Shown in pieces: positions 62,934 through 64,000 of a stretch of 64,000 bases of DNA. This DNA is from Clostridium sp. C105KSO13. GTDB lineage: Bacteria > Bacillota > Clostridia > Lachnospirales > Lachnospiraceae. Numbering within the stretch: position 1 is the first letter of the stretch; every line of letters starts with the position of its first letter. The stretch is from the NCBI RefSeq assembly GCF_001517425.1, contig NZ_FBWL01000162.1, forward strand, positions 27,123 to 91,122, written 5' to 3'. The position numbers and the translations under genes were made by a program. A model generated the notes under the pieces. The model did no database searches and had not been told where the DNA came from. It worked only from the letters and a program-made list of their open reading frames with translations.

Positions 62934-63143
62934 GACGGTTGTATTGATGTCAAAGGTTGAGAAGTAAGCACTTAAAAAGACTTGAAATAAAGGGATTTTC
63001 AAGATTCCAAAGAAAAATAAGAAATTCAAAAATCCCGTAGAACTGCCTAAAACCAAACATATCCACGGTTAAAATGCCTTAGGGTTGAGTTGACAGTATG
63101 AAAATGGGTAGGTTGTGGAGATAGGATTGTTGACAAGAAATTT

Positions 63144-63188
63144 AGGCTAATTATCATATGGATTATATACCAATATGATGATTAGCCT
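63144..63188. repeat. Long inverted repeat before the second recombinase gene
   Basis: AGGCTAATTATCATAT (63144-63159) and ATATGATGATTAGCCT (63173-63188) are complementary at 15 of 16 positions around a 13-base spacer. It overlaps the region before the ribosome site of the 63202 gene and follows a TTGACA at 63130-63135, so it could be an operator, leader hairpin or recombination site. The gap 62934-63143 holds no gene; an ICE end may lie here. Confidence 0.6.
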
Positions 63189-63201
63189 GAGAGGAGCAGA
63201 G

Positions 63202-63756
63202 ATGGAGAAGAAGGTGAATTACATACCTGCAGTTCGTTCCTTCAGACAGAAGAAAGTTGGAATCTATTGCAGAGTAAGTACAAATGATACAGAACAACTG
63301 AATAGCCTTACAAACCAGATTTCTGCTCTTACCAGATTGGTATCTACCGTTGACGAGTGGAGATTGGTAGATTGCTATGTTGACATCGCATCAGCAAAGA
63401 AAAAATCACCAAGAGCAAATTTTGAGCGAATGCTTGAGGATTGTAAAAATAAAAAGCTTGATATTGTCATTACAAAAAGCGTTAGCCGTTTTGGAAGAGA
63501 TACCGTTGACACATTAAAAGCTTTGAATTTGATGAAAGAATACGAAGTCCGAGTGATATTTGAACAAGAAAGCTTGGATACAAAAGATGTAGAAAGTTCG
63601 CTGATGATTTCTATTATCGAGTCTTTGGCTCAAGCGGAGAATGAAGCTCGAAGTGATAATATCAAGTGGGGCATCCGTCAAAGAGCAGCACAAGGAACAT
63701 CAAAACTGTATGACCGTAAGAGTTATGGCTATGACCATGATAAAATTTGGTGTTAG
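63202..63756 (+). pseudogene. Second serine recombinase, 3'-truncated (184 aa left)
   Basis: AGGAGCAGAG precedes ATG 63202. Catalytic S26 lies in 'GIYCRVSTND', followed by 'DIASAKKKSPRANFERML' and 'KSVSRFGRDTVDTLKALNLM': a complete resolvase domain. The sequence then reads 'KSYGYDHD' and ends after four further residues. Normally the recombinase domain continues for 200-400 residues, so the gene is broken at its 3' end, directly before IS-like sequence. It differs strongly from the first recombinase and belongs to another element or to an older one. Confidence 0.8.
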
Positions 63757-63766
63757 TATATAACTA

Positions 63767-63872
63767 TGGACACGGAAAGTTGAACATTCTATAATATAAT
63801 AAAGGAGTGTTCAATCATGGCAAAAAATCAAAAATCCTATACCCCTGAATTCAAGCAGCAGATTGTAGATCT
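63767..63872 (+). mobile_element. IS3-type element, left end and start of orfA
   Basis: TGGACACGG at 63767 is a possible end repeat. AAAGGAGTGTTCAATC precedes ATG 63817, and the frame reads MAKNQKSYTPEFKQQIVDL, typical of IS3-family orfA transposase starts. It then runs into foreign sequence from about 63873. It probably disrupted the recombinase gene and was itself disrupted. Confidence 0.6.
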
Positions 63873-64000
63873 GGGTAGTGTCATAAATTTTGTGTCTTTG
63901 GTAATAAATGGTTCCAATCTGGTAAGAATTAAATATGAATATTCTTATCAGAGAGGAGCCTATTATTATGGCTATTGCAAAGGAGCAATTAAGACAAATT
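63873..64000 (+). mobile_element. IS256-type element, left end (continues beyond window)
   Basis: From about 63873 the sequence GGTAGTGTCATAAATTTTGT resembles an IS256-family terminal repeat. GAGAGGAGCC precedes ATG 63968, from which the frame reads MAIAKEQLRQI, an IS256-type transposase start, to the end of the window. It is inserted in the IS3-type orfA. The exact junction is an estimate. Confidence 0.55.

Noticed and set aside
1..64000. CRISPR arrays, rRNA or tRNA genes
   Set aside because: No regular short repeats with spacers and no tRNA cloverleaf or rRNA segment seen on reading; not tested by computation.

Overview
The window looks like a Firmicutes genome, most likely a gut Lachnospiraceae/Clostridia. 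GGAGG-type ribosome sites, Gram-positive cell-wall proteins and a nearly complete Tn1549-like integrative and conjugative element (ICE) support this. Assignment rests on gene families and order read by eye; no search was run.

Layout. (1) 1-3.4 kb: the end of an XRE regulator, two overlapping sigma-like genes, and a reverse-strand cluster of small unrecognised genes that looks like an orphan immunity array. (2) 3.9-28.1 kb: the transfer operon. It holds a giant sortase-anchored CnaB adhesin, small ICE proteins, PcfB, the coupling ATPase VirD4/TraG, Maff2, a VirB6/TrbL-like channel, PrgI, the VirB4 ATPase, two adenine methyltransferases, an NlpC/P60 cell-wall hydrolase, and DUF4315 and CD1107-type proteins. 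VirD4 and VirB4 are each split by a group II intron inside the codons for their Walker B motif. Both exon junctions can be placed to the base because removing the intron restores the protein. The intron ORF in VirD4 is frameshifted; the one in VirB4 is intact. (3) 28.2-43.7 kb: topoisomerase III, a 2703-residue methylase/helicase with a TnpV gene overprinted in another frame, an ArdC-like polyprotein that includes a nucleotidyltransferase motif, and two small accessory proteins. (4) 43.7-45.5 kb: a defence cassette made of an AbiD/AbiF-family HEPN protein, a probable abiF-type small RNA with its own promoter and terminator, and two tandem near-identical XRE regulators. (5) 45.5-48.2 kb: a membrane-anchored protein, relaxase, MobC-like protein and a candidate oriT.

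(6) 48.5-59.3 kb: a more AT-rich cargo operon sitting where Tn1549 carries vanB. A LacI regulator precedes a promoter with an overlapping palindrome, then three alpha/beta-hydrolase esterases, a GPH-family sugar symporter, a NIF3-like protein, a P-loop kinase, a metallo-beta-lactamase-fold hydrolase, a GH13 sucrose-phosphorylase-like enzyme and a ferredoxin-type aldo/keto reductase. Together they suggest import and breakdown of an acylated glycoside. (7) 59.3-62.9 kb: sigma factor, HTH protein, a 49-residue SHOCT-like protein and a large serine recombinase with a clear promoter, the likely integration module. (8) 63.1-64 kb: a second, 3'-truncated serine recombinase followed by an IS3-type orfA start that is itself cut by the start of an IS256-type element.

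The element therefore combines attachment (adhesin), DNA processing (relaxase, MobC, TopB), export (VirD4, VirB4, VirB6, PrgI, Maff2, hydrolase), protection (methylases, ArdC, AbiF) and a metabolic payload. Splicing of two introns appears to be required for both secretion ATPases.
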